64,000 bases of DNA from Alphaproteobacteria bacterium (GCA_030147745.1 JASBUS010000070.1:1-64000), one strand, 5' to 3'; positions 8,612 through 18,227 are shown, counted from the stretch's first letter. Program-made: numbers and translations. Notes: generated by a model from the sequence alone, not told the origin.

Positions 8612-9451
8612 ATGAAGTGTTTAATCGTCGATGGTGATAAAGTTTCTTCTGAGTTGATACAAAGTCGACTTCAGGCGAATGGCGTTAAGGCTTCTGTTGA
8701 GCCAGGTCGTAACATTGCCCTTAAACGTTTGGAAGGCGAATATTTCGATTTTATCGTGATTGACCCATCACCAATGCGTGATGCGCGTCCATTCGTGCGT
8801 GAGGCGCGCCGCGTCTTGAAGGCGAACCCATATATGGTGCTGGCGAGTGAAAGCCACACATTGGATGAGGCGATTAAAGGTGGTTTTAATGATTTGCTGC
8901 CGAAACCGCTTGAACCGAAGTCGATTGACTTAATGGCGCAGAATGCCAAAATTTTGACTGATTTGGTTAATCATTTTGGTGATGATAAAGAAGATTTCAA
9001 AAGTGCAGGCGGAATTATTGCGAAATCAGCTTTTAATCAGTTGTTCTTAGCTTGTATTGATCGTGCTGACCGTTATGCGGAGCGCTCATATTTGTTGTTT
9101 ATCTCGCTTGAAAATTACAAAGAGATTTTGGCAAAAGATGGGCCTTATCCTGCGGAATATAGCGCAGCGCAGCTTGCGAAAAACATGGTTCGTTTGCGCC
9201 GTCAGAGTGATATTATTGGGCAAACACGCCGTAATGAATATGTGTTGTTGTTACAGCGCCCAATTTTTGAAACTGAACCGATTGAAGCGGCGCATCGTTT
9301 TGCCGAGGCGCTATCAAAAATGCATGATATTACATCGGCTGGGGCAATGCGGGCACGCTTGGCGGTGCGTTTGATTGATTTGCCACTTGGCGCGATGCGT
9401 GTTGAACATGTCTTCGATGTGGATGAAGCGCCAAAAGCAGAGGTTGGTTGA
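8612..9451 (+). CDS. Receiver domain fused to a degenerate GGDEF-like domain
   Basis: This 279-residue protein has an N-terminal receiver with acidic pair V-D-G-D-K, phosphoacceptor D51 (F-I-V-I-D-P-S) and conserved K98 (L-P-K-P-L). The second half, about 135-260, follows the helix-strand pattern of diguanylate cyclases. Where GG[D/E]EF should stand it reads T-R-R-N-E-Y, so catalysis is very unlikely. It may act as a phosphorylation-controlled c-di-GMP or protein binding module. The ATG at 8612 follows GGGGG; a TTG at 8600 is inside that ribosome site. It is monocistronic and followed by a strong terminator. Confidence 0.65.
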   Translation: MKCLIVDGDKVSSELIQSRLQANGVKASVEPGRNIALKRLEGEYFDFIVIDPSPMRDARPFVREARRVLKANPYMVLASESHTLDEAIKGGFNDLLPKPLEPKSIDLMAQNAKILTDLVNHFGDDKEDFKSAGGIIAKSAFNQLFLACIDRADRYAERSYLLFISLENYKEILAKDGPYPAEYSAAQLAKNMVRLRRQSDIIGQTRRNEYVLLLQRPIFETEPIEAAHRFAEALSKMHDITSAGAMRARLAVRLIDLPLGAMRVEHVFDVDEAPKAEVG

Positions 9452-9481
9452 TTTCTAATTCTTTAGCATTAGTTTTTGGAT

Positions 9482-9508
9482 AAACGCTGGCAAAACCAGC
9501 GTTTTTTT
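9482..9508 (+). terminator. Rho-independent terminator
   Basis: A 9-bp stem AAACGCTGG / CCAGCGTTT with loop CAAAA continues into a run of T. It ends the receiver/GGDEF-like gene. Confidence 0.92.
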
Positions 9509-9609
9509 ATGGTTTTTGTCCTTGGGTTGCGGGGCGCTTTCCTGTATTATAGTTGTGTATAAGTTTATCTTATGCACGCCTTTCACATTCGAAGTATTCG
9601 GATAATTTC

Positions 9610-10290
9610 ATGATCAAGCCATTATGGTGCAACATTCGCATAGTTTTTTGCTGTTTGTTAAGCTTATGCTTAATGAGCGCATCCGCATATGCGGGCTCTC
9701 CGCCGGTGCGGGTGGATGTGTCTGCGCCAGTCGCTGCGGTGGCGGATATACCTATGGCTGATGATTTGCAGATTTTGGATGTGATGGAAGGTGTTTTACC
9801 TGAGCATGTCAGCTTTGCAAAAGAGGTGCAGCAGGGCTACCGTTTAGCCAGTGATGATGTGCTGAATATTAGGATTTATAACGAGGCCGAATTAAGTGGC
9901 CAATATCGCGTTGATGCGGTGGGGCAAATATTAATGCCATTAATTGGCTCAGTCGATGCGATGCATAAAACGGCGCTAGAATTAGCAGAGGAAATAGAGC
10001 GCAAATTAAAAGATGGGTATTTAAAACGTCCTAGTGTTTCAGTTGAAATTGCGGCGTTTCGTCCATTTTATTTGCTCGGCGAAGTGCGTAGCCCTGGTTA
10101 TTACAGCTATGCTTACGGGCTTGATGTGATTAAGGCGGTTGCGATGGCCGGTGGATTTACCTATCGCGCCAATCAAAAGAAGATATATATTAAACGTGAT
10201 TTTAACGGCATAAAAAAGACGATGGAAGCCCATGTCGATACGGTAATTTATCCGGGGGATGTGATTACCGTTAAAGAAAGATTTTTTTAA
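9610..10290 (+). CDS. Polysaccharide export outer membrane protein (Wza-like)
   Basis: This 226-residue secreted protein has the Poly_export domain (Y-R-L-A-S-D-D-V-L-N-I-R-I-Y and the strands after it) followed by an SLBB domain (F-Y-L-L-G-E-V-R-S-P-G-Y-Y). The signal peptide ends near A-S-A-Y-A-G-S and I see no lipobox cysteine, unlike E. coli Wza. It should form the outer-membrane or periplasmic exit channel of an exopolysaccharide. The start at 9610 begins the signal peptide; longer frames add an implausible N-terminus. The tyrosine kinase gene follows 16 bases later. Confidence 0.88.
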   Translation: MIKPLWCNIRIVFCCLLSLCLMSASAYAGSPPVRVDVSAPVAAVADIPMADDLQILDVMEGVLPEHVSFAKEVQQGYRLASDDVLNIRIYNEAELSGQYRVDAVGQILMPLIGSVDAMHKTALELAEEIERKLKDGYLKRPSVSVEIAAFRPFYLLGEVRSPGYYSYAYGLDVIKAVAMAGGFTYRANQKKIYIKRDFNGIKKTMEAHVDTVIYPGDVITVKERFF

Positions 10291-10306
10291 GTAAGTATAT
10301 TTGTTT

Positions 10307-12604
10307 ATGAGTGACCAGAACACAGCCAATCATCAATTTAAAAAAGCGCTAAGTCAGAATGATTTAAGCTCTAGTTCTGCTGCCCATGCTGCGGGTGGCG
10401 TTGAGATTGATTTGCGCCGCGTTTTGATGACATTTTGGCGTCATCGTTATTTGATCGTGATTATGATGGCGCTGTTTATTATGGGCGCTTATTACATTTC
10501 AGGGCGTATAACGCCGCTTTATCGCACATCGGCTTTAGTGCTTATTCAGCAAGAAAAACTGGATGTGCAGAATATTTCGGCGGCACAGTTTCTGAATAAT
10601 GAACGCGTGGATACAACGCAAATCTTAAGCGAGGTTGAGGTCATTCGTTCGCGTAATATCTTGCTTCAGGTCATTAATAATTTGAAGCTCTATCAAGACC
10701 CAGCTTATACCTATGATTTGCCGTATTTGCGCAAATTTCATCAAATTGAAGCAAGCGAAGAGCGTAAACAAGGCTTTAAATCTTTTAATTTGAATAGTGC
10801 TAATCAAGACGGCGCCGTGCCGTTGATGACCAATGATGAAAAATGGCGTTATGAGCGTGAGCTAGGCATTCTGATTAGCCGTATTGCGGTGAATTTGGAA
10901 ATTCGTCCTGTGCCAGGATCTATGGTGATTGCGGTGAAATACGTCTCACCCTCAGCGGAGCGCGCTAAGCAGGTTGTGGATATGGTTGCGGATGTCTATG
11001 TTAATGATCGCCTTAATCGTAAATTCGCGGCGACACGTAAGGTGTCAGCATGGCTGGATAGTCGTCTGGATATCTTGCGCGAGCAATTACGCGAAGCGGA
11101 ATCTGCCGTTGAAAAATATCGCGGTGAGAAAGAGCTGATTTCGGGCGCGCGTGCAGAGATTACCGCACAGCAGATTTCGGAAGTAAATTCGCAGTTGGTG
11201 GTCTCAAAAACCAGATTGGCGGAAGCCAAGGCCAAGCTTGATAATATTCGCGGCTGGGCTGACCGTCCGGTTAAGATTGAATCTGCAATGACGCTTGGTG
11301 ATGGGAATGTTCTGGGGACGTTAATTCTAAAGCAGGGCACGGTTGAACAGGAATATTCTGACCTGTCAAAGCGTTATGGAGAAAAACACCCCGAGATGAT
11401 CCGTGTGCGCGGGGCGCTTGAAAATATACGCGCTGAAATTAAAAAAGAATTAGAGCGCACGGCTGAACATTTAGAAAATAATATGTCGGTTGAGAAACGC
11501 CGTACAGAAGTGCTGAGCGAGAACTTGCGTGAATTAGAAGAAAAGCGTAAGGAAGAAAATCAAGCCGCGATTCATCTGCGTGAATTGCAGGGCGAAGCTG
11601 AAAGTATCCGTCAAATTTTCATGGCTTTTCTTGAAAGTTATAAACGTTCAGATAGTCAGGAAGACTTACAAGAAGCTGATGCGCAGGTGCTATCTTATGC
11701 AAGTGTGCCGCTCAACCCATTCCACCCAAATGTGAAATTATTTATGGCTTTGTCGGCAATCTTAGGGCTGTTTGTTGCGATTGGTTTGATTGTCTTGATT
11801 GAAAACCTCGATAATACCTATCGCAGTGCTTTGCAGATAGAGCGTGATACGGGACTGCGCTGTATTGGGACAATTCCTGTCGTTAAGGTCAACAAGAATA
11901 GACGTATTGCAGATTATATTTTTGATAACCCAAATACGGTGACAACGGAAGCTTTACGCTCATTAAAAACGGTTTTAACGCTCAATCAGCGCCATATGGA
12001 TAAGCCGCTTGATGTGCTTGGTATTACGTCATCCCTGCCGGGTGAAGGTAAATCGACTTTGGCGCTATGGATGGCGCGCTTAAATGCCCTATCAGGTAAA
12101 CGCGTATTGTTGATCGATTGTGATTTACGCCGTCCAAATATTCATAATTTGATGGGGTATAAAAATAACCTGTCTTTGGTTGAATATTTAACAGGTCAAA
12201 TGCCTCTTGAAGATGTGATCTGTCAGGATGAACGGACGGGGCTTGATATCATATTGGGGCGTTCAGTGGCAAATACTGCGCTTGATTTATTGTCATCTGA
12301 CAAGATGGTGGATTTAATGACGCGTGCGCGCACAGAATATGATTTGGTTGTGCTGGATACGCCCGCATCCTTGGCGGTATCAGACCCATGTATTTTGGCC
12401 GAATATTCGGATCATATGGTTTATTGCGTTCATTGGGATGGCACGCCGCGCGAGATTGTCTTGAGCGGTATTAAGCAGTTTAAAGATTTGGGCTTCACTA
12501 ACCTATCCTTGGCGTTCTCACTTGTTGATTTGCGCCGTCAGGCTAAATATGGCTATGGCGAAACCGCATATTATTACACGCATTACACCGAAGAAGAGGC
12601 ATAA
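10307..12604 (+). CDS. Polysaccharide chain-length determinant with BY-kinase domain (Wzc-like)
   Basis: This 765-residue inner membrane protein has a Wzz-type N-terminal region with membrane segments at about 48-65 and 477-497, enclosing a long periplasmic coiled coil. The cytoplasmic ATPase domain shows Walker A S-L-P-G-E-G-K-S-T (about 575-583), Walker A' L-L-I-D-C-D-L-R-R-P and Walker B L-V-V-L-D-T-P. The C-terminus is tyrosine-rich (K-Y-G-Y-G-E-T-A-Y-Y-Y-T-H-Y), the expected autophosphorylation cluster. The ATG at 10307 is chosen over a TTG at 10301. With the preceding export gene it forms a Wza-Wzc pair, but polymerase, flippase and most transferases are absent from the window. Confidence 0.92.
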   Translation: MSDQNTANHQFKKALSQNDLSSSSAAHAAGGVEIDLRRVLMTFWRHRYLIVIMMALFIMGAYYISGRITPLYRTSALVLIQQEKLDVQNISAAQFLNNERVDTTQILSEVEVIRSRNILLQVINNLKLYQDPAYTYDLPYLRKFHQIEASEERKQGFKSFNLNSANQDGAVPLMTNDEKWRYERELGILISRIAVNLEIRPVPGSMVIAVKYVSPSAERAKQVVDMVADVYVNDRLNRKFAATRKVSAWLDSRLDILREQLREAESAVEKYRGEKELISGARAEITAQQISEVNSQLVVSKTRLAEAKAKLDNIRGWADRPVKIESAMTLGDGNVLGTLILKQGTVEQEYSDLSKRYGEKHPEMIRVRGALENIRAEIKKELERTAEHLENNMSVEKRRTEVLSENLRELEEKRKEENQAAIHLRELQGEAESIRQIFMAFLESYKRSDSQEDLQEADAQVLSYASVPLNPFHPNVKLFMALSAILGLFVAIGLIVLIENLDNTYRSALQIERDTGLRCIGTIPVVKVNKNRRIADYIFDNPNTVTTEALRSLKTVLTLNQRHMDKPLDVLGITSSLPGEGKSTLALWMARLNALSGKRVLLIDCDLRRPNIHNLMGYKNNLSLVEYLTGQMPLEDVICQDERTGLDIILGRSVANTALDLLSSDKMVDLMTRARTEYDLVVLDTPASLAVSDPCILAEYSDHMVYCVHWDGTPREIVLSGIKQFKDLGFTNLSLAFSLVDLRRQAKYGYGETAYYYTHYTEEEA

Positions 12605-12638
12605 TGCGTGTAAAATGAATTTAGTTGCGGTGATGATC

Positions 12639-14930
12639 CTAAGCTGCCTTTATGGCGCTATATTCGCGGCGCATGAATTTTGCTGATTTCACCATATTTT
12701 CTAAGGCAGGGCGAACCTCTTCCCAGCCACGTGTCTTTAGGCCGCAATCTGGGTTAACCCAAATTTGTTCGGCTTTTAACACAGCGCAGGCTTTCTTCAG
12801 CAAGGCGGTCATTTCTTCCTCGCTTGGGATGCGCGGGGAGTGAATGTCATAGACCCCTGGGCCGATATGGTTTGGATAAGCATAATCGGCAAAGGCATCA
12901 AGCAATTCCATTTGTGAACGGCTTGTCTCAATCGAGATCACATCGGCATCTAAGGCCGCGATGGATTCAATAATGTCATTAAATTCAGAATAACACATAT
13001 GGGTGTGGATTTGTGTCGTGTCGGCAACGCCGCAGGCTGAAAGTTTGAAACATTCGACAGCCCATTTCAGGTAAGCCGCCCATTTATCCTGATGGATCGG
13101 CAGGCCTTCGCGTATCGCAGGTTCGTCAATCTGGATCATTGTTACGCCCGCCGCTTCAAGGTCGGAAACCTCGTCACGGATGGCGAGGGCGATTTGACGG
13201 CAAGTGTCCGATAATGGCTGATCATCACGAATGAAAGACCAGAACATGATGGTCACAGGCCCAGTAAGCATACCCTTCATTGGGCGGTTTGTAAGGGACT
13301 GCGCATATCTAGACCATTCAACGGTCATTGGCTTTGGACGTGAGACGTCACCAAAAATGATCGGCGGTTTAACGTAGCGCGAGCCATAAGATTGTACCCA
13401 GCCGAATTTGGTGAAGGCAAAACCTTCAAGATGCTCACCAAAATATTCAACCATGTCATTGCGCTCAGCTTCACCATGGACAAGCACATCGATATCGATT
13501 TCCTCTTGGTAACGGACAACGCTTTCAATTTCTTTGCGCATGGTTTCAACATAGCGGTCGCGGGCAAGGTCGCCTTTTTTATAGGCGGCGCGGGCGGCGC
13601 GGATATCCGCTGTTTGCGGGAAAGAGCCGATTGTTGTGGTTGGGAAGGCTGGCAGTTTATATAGATCTGCCTGAATTTTTTCACGTGCGGCAAAGTTGCT
13701 CTTACGCTGTGACATTTCGCTATTCACTTTTGATGCACGTTTTTTAACATCGGGGTTGTGAATACGCGCGGATGTTTTTCGTGTTTGTAGCGCGGCTTGA
13801 TTGTCTTTTAGTTCAGCTTCAATTGCTTCTACGCCTTCATTGACGGCTTTGGTGATTAAAGCGATTTCGTTTACTTTTTGTTTGGCGAAAGCGAGCCAGC
13901 TTTTAATCTCGACGTCTAATGTTTCTTCACTATCTAGGTCAACAGGGCTATGAAGCATTGAACATGATGGCGCAATCATCAGGCGGCTAGAGCCTGTGGA
14001 TTCAACCGCTTTTTCAGCAAGTTCAATCGCGGCGGTCAGGTCGCTGCGCCAGATGTTCCGGCCGTCGACAAGGCCAAGGGAAAGGCTGCGGCCTTTTGGT
14101 AGGTTGTCGATAATATAATCAACCTGTTTCGGGCCGCGTTTGGTGTCGATATGCAGGCCGTCTATATCTAAGTTAAGGGCAAGGTCAGTATTGGACCCTA
14201 AATCTTCAAAATAGGTGGCGAGGAGGATTTTAATATCGCTCTGTGCTTTTAACCATGCATAGGTTTCACGATAAGCTTGGCGGACTTCATCTGATATATC
14301 GGTAATCAGCAATGGTTCATCAATCTGTACCCATTCAATGCCCATGGCTTTGAAACGCTTAAGGATTTCGCCATATAGCGGCTTAATAGCAGCAAGAATA
14401 TCTTTTTTCGTTAAGTTTGCGGCTTTGATTTTACCAAGGCCAATATAAGAAAGTGGCCCCAGAATAACTGGGCGCGGTGTAATGCCAAGGTCTTGTGCTT
14501 CTTGAATTTCATCAAAAATTTTGCTGGAAGATAGCTTTAGATTATCTATGCGTTCAAATTCTGGTACGATGTAATGGTAGTTGGTGTTAAACCATTTGGT
14601 CATTTCCATCGCAGGGGCGGTCTGATTGCCGCGCGCCATCGCGAAGTATAGATCAGATGTAATGGCGGTGCCGTCCCAATTATAGCGGGCGGGGACACAA
14701 CCAAGCAGAGCGCTCATATCCAAAACATGGTCATAAAATGAGAAATCTCCGACAGGGATATGGTCAAGGCCAGCGTCTTTTTGCAATAGCCAGTTATTTT
14801 TGCGGATGTCTTTACCTGCGGTGATTAACTCAGCTTCGCTAATTTGGTTTTTCCAATAGGCTTCTGTTGCCTTTTTTAACTCGCGTTTCGCGCCAATACG
14901 TGGAAAACCTAAATTTGTTGCAATTGCCAT
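12639..14930 (-). CDS. metE: Cobalamin-independent methionine synthase
   Basis: This 763-residue enzyme transfers the methyl group from 5-methyltetrahydropteroyl-triglutamate to homocysteine. It has the full two-barrel length. Zinc-site residues are visible in H-T-H-M-C-Y-S-E-F and in N-P-D-C-G-L-K-T-R-G-W near the C-terminus. The TTTIGSFPQT segment that opens the second barrel is present. TATGGAGGTAG precedes the start. metF, which makes its methyl donor, lies 2.3 kb away on the same strand but is separated by plus-strand genes, so they are not one operon. Confidence 0.97.
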   Translation of the reverse strand: MAIATNLGFPRIGAKRELKKATEAYWKNQISEAELITAGKDIRKNNWLLQKDAGLDHIPVGDFSFYDHVLDMSALLGCVPARYNWDGTAITSDLYFAMARGNQTAPAMEMTKWFNTNYHYIVPEFERIDNLKLSSSKIFDEIQEAQDLGITPRPVILGPLSYIGLGKIKAANLTKKDILAAIKPLYGEILKRFKAMGIEWVQIDEPLLITDISDEVRQAYRETYAWLKAQSDIKILLATYFEDLGSNTDLALNLDIDGLHIDTKRGPKQVDYIIDNLPKGRSLSLGLVDGRNIWRSDLTAAIELAEKAVESTGSSRLMIAPSCSMLHSPVDLDSEETLDVEIKSWLAFAKQKVNEIALITKAVNEGVEAIEAELKDNQAALQTRKTSARIHNPDVKKRASKVNSEMSQRKSNFAAREKIQADLYKLPAFPTTTIGSFPQTADIRAARAAYKKGDLARDRYVETMRKEIESVVRYQEEIDIDVLVHGEAERNDMVEYFGEHLEGFAFTKFGWVQSYGSRYVKPPIIFGDVSRPKPMTVEWSRYAQSLTNRPMKGMLTGPVTIMFWSFIRDDQPLSDTCRQIALAIRDEVSDLEAAGVTMIQIDEPAIREGLPIHQDKWAAYLKWAVECFKLSACGVADTTQIHTHMCYSEFNDIIESIAALDADVISIETSRSQMELLDAFADYAYPNHIGPGVYDIHSPRIPSEEEMTALLKKACAVLKAEQIWVNPDCGLKTRGWEEVRPALENMVKSAKFMRREYSAIKAA

Positions 14931-15050
14931 TTTCTCTCTACCTCCATACCGAGAATTCGTGAGAATTATTACACCTTAATTCGCCTGCCATGGCAAGGTG
15001 ATTTCTGCGGTGTATATTTTTGTTGAAAATCAATTACATAAAATATGCGC

Positions 15051-15079
15051 TTGACATTTTCATTCTTTTGTCATAAATA
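15051..15079 (+). promoter_or_regulatory. Sigma-70-type promoter for the 15130 gene
   Basis: TTGACA at 15051-15056 is separated by 17 bases from TAAATA at 15074-15079. The first base of the transcript would fall about 45 bases before the start codon. Confidence 0.6.
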
Positions 15080-15129
15080 TGTTTTGCTTCTAATATAAAT
15101 AACAATAATTATTACGTGTAGGGAAATAC

Positions 15130-16260
15130 ATGGTAAAAATTAGACATGTGAATTTGGCGAATGCCGAAGAAGCCGTTAAGCCCCTGCGTGGCGCAAATGA
15201 CAGCTTCACATTTGTTATCCGTGATGACAATAAACACGTGACCGCGCCTATTGCGTCACGATTGATTAATGTTTTGTCGAAAAAGCCGACCGTAAAATCT
15301 GATTTTCTTTGTGCTCAAACGGGGCAATCCCTTGAAGATGTTGTGCATCAAACCGTGGCAAATGCCTATGAAAACTGGATGCGCCATTCGCTCTACATGC
15401 TTGGTCGCCATATTGATGCCAGTAAATACAAACTTGATGACGCGCAAAGCAAACGCTTGCGCGTTCATTTATATGATGCGGATGAGCTTGCAGATTCTGT
15501 GGTGAACAAAGCTTTACATGATCCGTTATTTGTGAAGCCTGGTGCGCCTGAGCCCTATTTGATTTCACTGGATGATATGATTGCAGTGCCTGAAGGGCGC
15601 GGCGGTGAGATTTCATTCTCTCGTTTATTTTCGCTATGTGGTAAAGATTATTTTGATTATACCGCGCGTCCGGGGCATCCGGCCATTCGTCATCAATTGG
15701 CGAAGGTGCGTAATGATTTGAAACAGCGTTTTGAGCAAACAGGGCAGGCAACGCCGATTGTGCTGTTGGAAGATAATATTCGTCATGCCCGTATGCTTAA
15801 CTGGCTTGAAAATTTAATGGATGATCATGGCTTGTTTGATCACGCCTATTTAGCGGGTATTTCAACCTGCTTTTGTTCAGCGGATGATGTTGAGCTTTCT
15901 AAGATTAAGCATAAAGGCACACGTTCAGTCCCTGTTTCCGTTGGGGTTGATTATGTTGGTGTGAATGCTGATGTCCAAACGCCGCGTGATTTAATGTTTG
16001 ATGGCTTTGTTGTTAAGATTGACGGCAAAAAAGGCCGCCTTCCAGGCATCTTTATGGATGTGGCGTCACGTTTCTCAGTCGCGGAAACACGCAGTGAAGC
16101 GTTTAAGGAAGATATTCGTCGCATTAACCGTGAATTTTGCCTTGATATACGCGAAAAATTGGGCGTAAATATGCCGTTGCTATGGTTTGTTGGTGCAAAG
16201 CCAGTATCCCATGTTACGAATACGCATGTGAATACGTCGATGCTGAAAGTCATGCGTTAA
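15130..16260 (+). CDS. Unrecognised 376-residue cytoplasmic protein
   Basis: No family is recognised. There is no signal peptide or membrane segment. The middle contains P-I-V-L-L-E-D-N-I-R-H-A-R-M (about 215-228). It looks like the strand-plus-acidic-pair of a phosphoribosyltransferase PRPP loop but deviates after the acidic pair. A cysteine-rich turn S-T-C-F-C-S follows. AGGGAAATAC precedes the ATG, and a TTGACA-17-TAAATA promoter lies upstream. A nucleoside hydrolase gene starts 37 bases downstream, so a nucleotide or nucleoside-related role is suggested by context only. Confidence 0.55.
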   Translation: MVKIRHVNLANAEEAVKPLRGANDSFTFVIRDDNKHVTAPIASRLINVLSKKPTVKSDFLCAQTGQSLEDVVHQTVANAYENWMRHSLYMLGRHIDASKYKLDDAQSKRLRVHLYDADELADSVVNKALHDPLFVKPGAPEPYLISLDDMIAVPEGRGGEISFSRLFSLCGKDYFDYTARPGHPAIRHQLAKVRNDLKQRFEQTGQATPIVLLEDNIRHARMLNWLENLMDDHGLFDHAYLAGISTCFCSADDVELSKIKHKGTRSVPVSVGVDYVGVNADVQTPRDLMFDGFVVKIDGKKGRLPGIFMDVASRFSVAETRSEAFKEDIRRINREFCLDIREKLGVNMPLLWFVGAKPVSHVTNTHVNTSMLKVMR

Positions 16261-16297
16261 GTCACTTTATTTTTCAAATAACTATGTTGGGATGACC

Positions 16298-17245
16298 ATG
16301 GTCACGCCGTTTATTTTAGATTGTGATACTGGGCGTGATGATGCGCTGGCAATTTGGTATGCATTATTAAATGATCTGCCGCTTAAGGCTGTGGTTGCGT
16401 CCTATGGCAATACACCGCGCGCCAATGTGGTTGCAAATTGCCGCAATGTTTTGGCGGCCTTTGCAGATAAAAATATTCCTGTCTTTGAAGGCGCAGCTGC
16501 GGCGCTGCGTGCGCATAGCTATACCGATAAAATTGTTACCCCGCGCCAAGAGGCTTCAGGTAATGGCCTATGTAATATTCAGTTGCCTTATGATGGGCAA
16601 ACCGTTGATTTGGCAGTTGAGGATGATTTTGCCGCGCTTTGGGCGTTTATTCAGAGCGCGTCTGAACAGCATGGCAGTAAGATTGATTACATTATCACAG
16701 GGCCAGCCACAAATTTTGCACGTTTGATTGAAATATATGGCGCAGATGCCGTTAAGGCGCATATCGGCAAGGTCGTGATGATGGGCGGTAAGTTTGATGC
16801 GCTTTGGGCACGTCTACCTTTCGCTGATTTTAATATTGGCGCAGACCCATTTGCGGTTAAGGCCATAATGGAGGCGGGTATTCAGATTAATTTTGTGCCA
16901 ATGAATTCAACATGGCCAATTGCTGTGGCCTTGGACGTGATAGAGGGCTTCGCGCCTAAGATGGATTTAGCACAGCAAGTTAAGGATATAATGATTGCGC
17001 ATTGCCGTGAATTTTCACCTGAACCGATATTCCGCTTTCATGATCCTGCAGTGATGTTAGTGGTTGAAGATGATTGTGCGTTCACACATCGCCATCTAGA
17101 TATTATCACAGATGATCGCGCGGATGATTTTGGGCGCTTGGTCGCGCAGGACAATGCGGGCTATTTTTGCGGTGTCTTCCAGATTAGCGATGCGCAGATT
17201 ATTGACTTCGAAAAGCGCTTATTGACTATTCTTGGGCTTTCTTAA
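16298..17245 (+). CDS. Inosine/uridine-preferring nucleoside hydrolase
   Basis: This 315-residue enzyme cleaves the N-glycosidic bond of ribonucleosides. The calcium-binding signature D-C-D-T-G-R-D-D lies near the N-terminus, the central N-x-G-A-D-P segment reads N-I-G-A-D-P, and the late catalytic F-H-D-P is present. Length is typical. The ATG at 16298 has GGGA five to six bases upstream; another ATG at 16292 is less well placed. It follows the 376-residue orphan on the same strand, and its 3' end overlaps convergent metF by 27 bases. Confidence 0.9.
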   Translation: MVTPFILDCDTGRDDALAIWYALLNDLPLKAVVASYGNTPRANVVANCRNVLAAFADKNIPVFEGAAAALRAHSYTDKIVTPRQEASGNGLCNIQLPYDGQTVDLAVEDDFAALWAFIQSASEQHGSKIDYIITGPATNFARLIEIYGADAVKAHIGKVVMMGGKFDALWARLPFADFNIGADPFAVKAIMEAGIQINFVPMNSTWPIAVALDVIEGFAPKMDLAQQVKDIMIAHCREFSPEPIFRFHDPAVMLVVEDDCAFTHRHLDIITDDRADDFGRLVAQDNAGYFCGVFQISDAQIIDFEKRLLTILGLS

Positions 17246-18079
17246 CGTGAACAGGCTTTTATCAAGCATGGCAGCGCTGTTGAGCGCATAAAGATGGATA
17301 TGTGGCACATCATTGCTAATTAAGTCGGCTATTTGTGTTTCTAGCAATTCCTGTGCGAAGGCTTTTTGGCTTTCTTGATCATCCTTAAATTTCTCGAAAC
17401 CATCGATAAGTGGCTTAGGTAGCGTCGCCTGACAATTTTGTGCAAAATTTACAAGGCGGGCATAGCTGCGGATTGGCAAGATACCCGGGCAAATTGGGAT
17501 GGTAATGCCTGCTTTAAGGGCTTGATCTAGAAATTCATAATAGATGTTGTTATCAAAGAAAAACTGGGTGAGCGCGCGGTTCGCGCCTGCATCTTGCTTA
17601 TGCTTCAGCGCCATTAAATCTTGCGATAGATCGGGGGAGTCTGGGTGTTTTTCAGGATATGTTCCGACCATAATGTCGAAATCATGGACAGTTTTTAGGC
17701 CGGCGATAAATTCATTGGTGTAACGATAATAGTTATCGTTGTTATAGGCGCTATAGTCGATATCGGGCGGTGTGTCACCACGCAGTGCGACTATGGCCTT
17801 AATGTTGTTATCCCAAAGGCGTTTGGCTTCGTCGGCTATTTCATCTTTTGTTTTGGTTATGAAGGTGAGATGTGCTGCACTCTCGAGCTTTGGGTGGTGT
17901 TTTTGTATGTCTAATAATGTATCAAAGGATAGATCGCCACCATTTTCACCTGTACCGCTGGTCACGGTAATGAATTCAGGTGTTAGATCCAGTAGAGATT
18001 CTAATGATTCATATAATTTATTGCGGCCCATTTCATTTTTTGGCGGAAAAAATTCAAGGCTAATCGATGGTGTGTGCAT
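17219..18079 (-). CDS. metF: Methylenetetrahydrofolate reductase
   Basis: This 286-residue FAD enzyme reduces 5,10-methylene- to 5-methyl-tetrahydrofolate. The N-terminal S-L-E-F-F-P-P-K signature, F-I-T-V-T-S-G-T-G and R-G-D-T-P (a folate/FAD barrel segment) are visible. Length suits a bacterial MetF. GAGGGAATTTTACT precedes the ATG. It converges on the nucleoside hydrolase with a 27-base overlap. It supplies the methyl donor for the MetE encoded nearby. Confidence 0.92.
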   Translation of the reverse strand: MHTPSISLEFFPPKNEMGRNKLYESLESLLDLTPEFITVTSGTGENGGDLSFDTLLDIQKHHPKLESAAHLTFITKTKDEIADEAKRLWDNNIKAIVALRGDTPPDIDYSAYNNDNYYRYTNEFIAGLKTVHDFDIMVGTYPEKHPDSPDLSQDLMALKHKQDAGANRALTQFFFDNNIYYEFLDQALKAGITIPICPGILPIRSYARLVNFAQNCQATLPKPLIDGFEKFKDDQESQKAFAQELLETQIADLISNDVPHIHLYALNSAAMLDKSLFTLRKPKNSQ

Positions 18080-18227
18080 AGTAAAATTCCCTCTATTTAC
18101 CCCACGATTTTTACACTTTTGGATATAAATGCAAGTTTTTTGATCAATTTTAACGGATGATCTAGAAAGATAACGCTCGGTATGTTATCATTAAGAAGTT
18201 ATATAGGATTTTTTTAAGGTATTAGAC

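Noticed and set aside
14931-15129. Riboswitch in front of metE
   Set aside because: I looked for SAM- or cobalamin-type leader features on the minus strand and saw only a short TGCCATGGCA palindrome and a ribosome site, not enough for a riboswitch call.
15266-15751. Minus-strand 161-residue ORF opposite the 376-residue orphan
   Set aside because: The composition is rich in His and Gln as expected for an antisense shadow. The plus frame has promoter, ribosome site and normal codon pattern.
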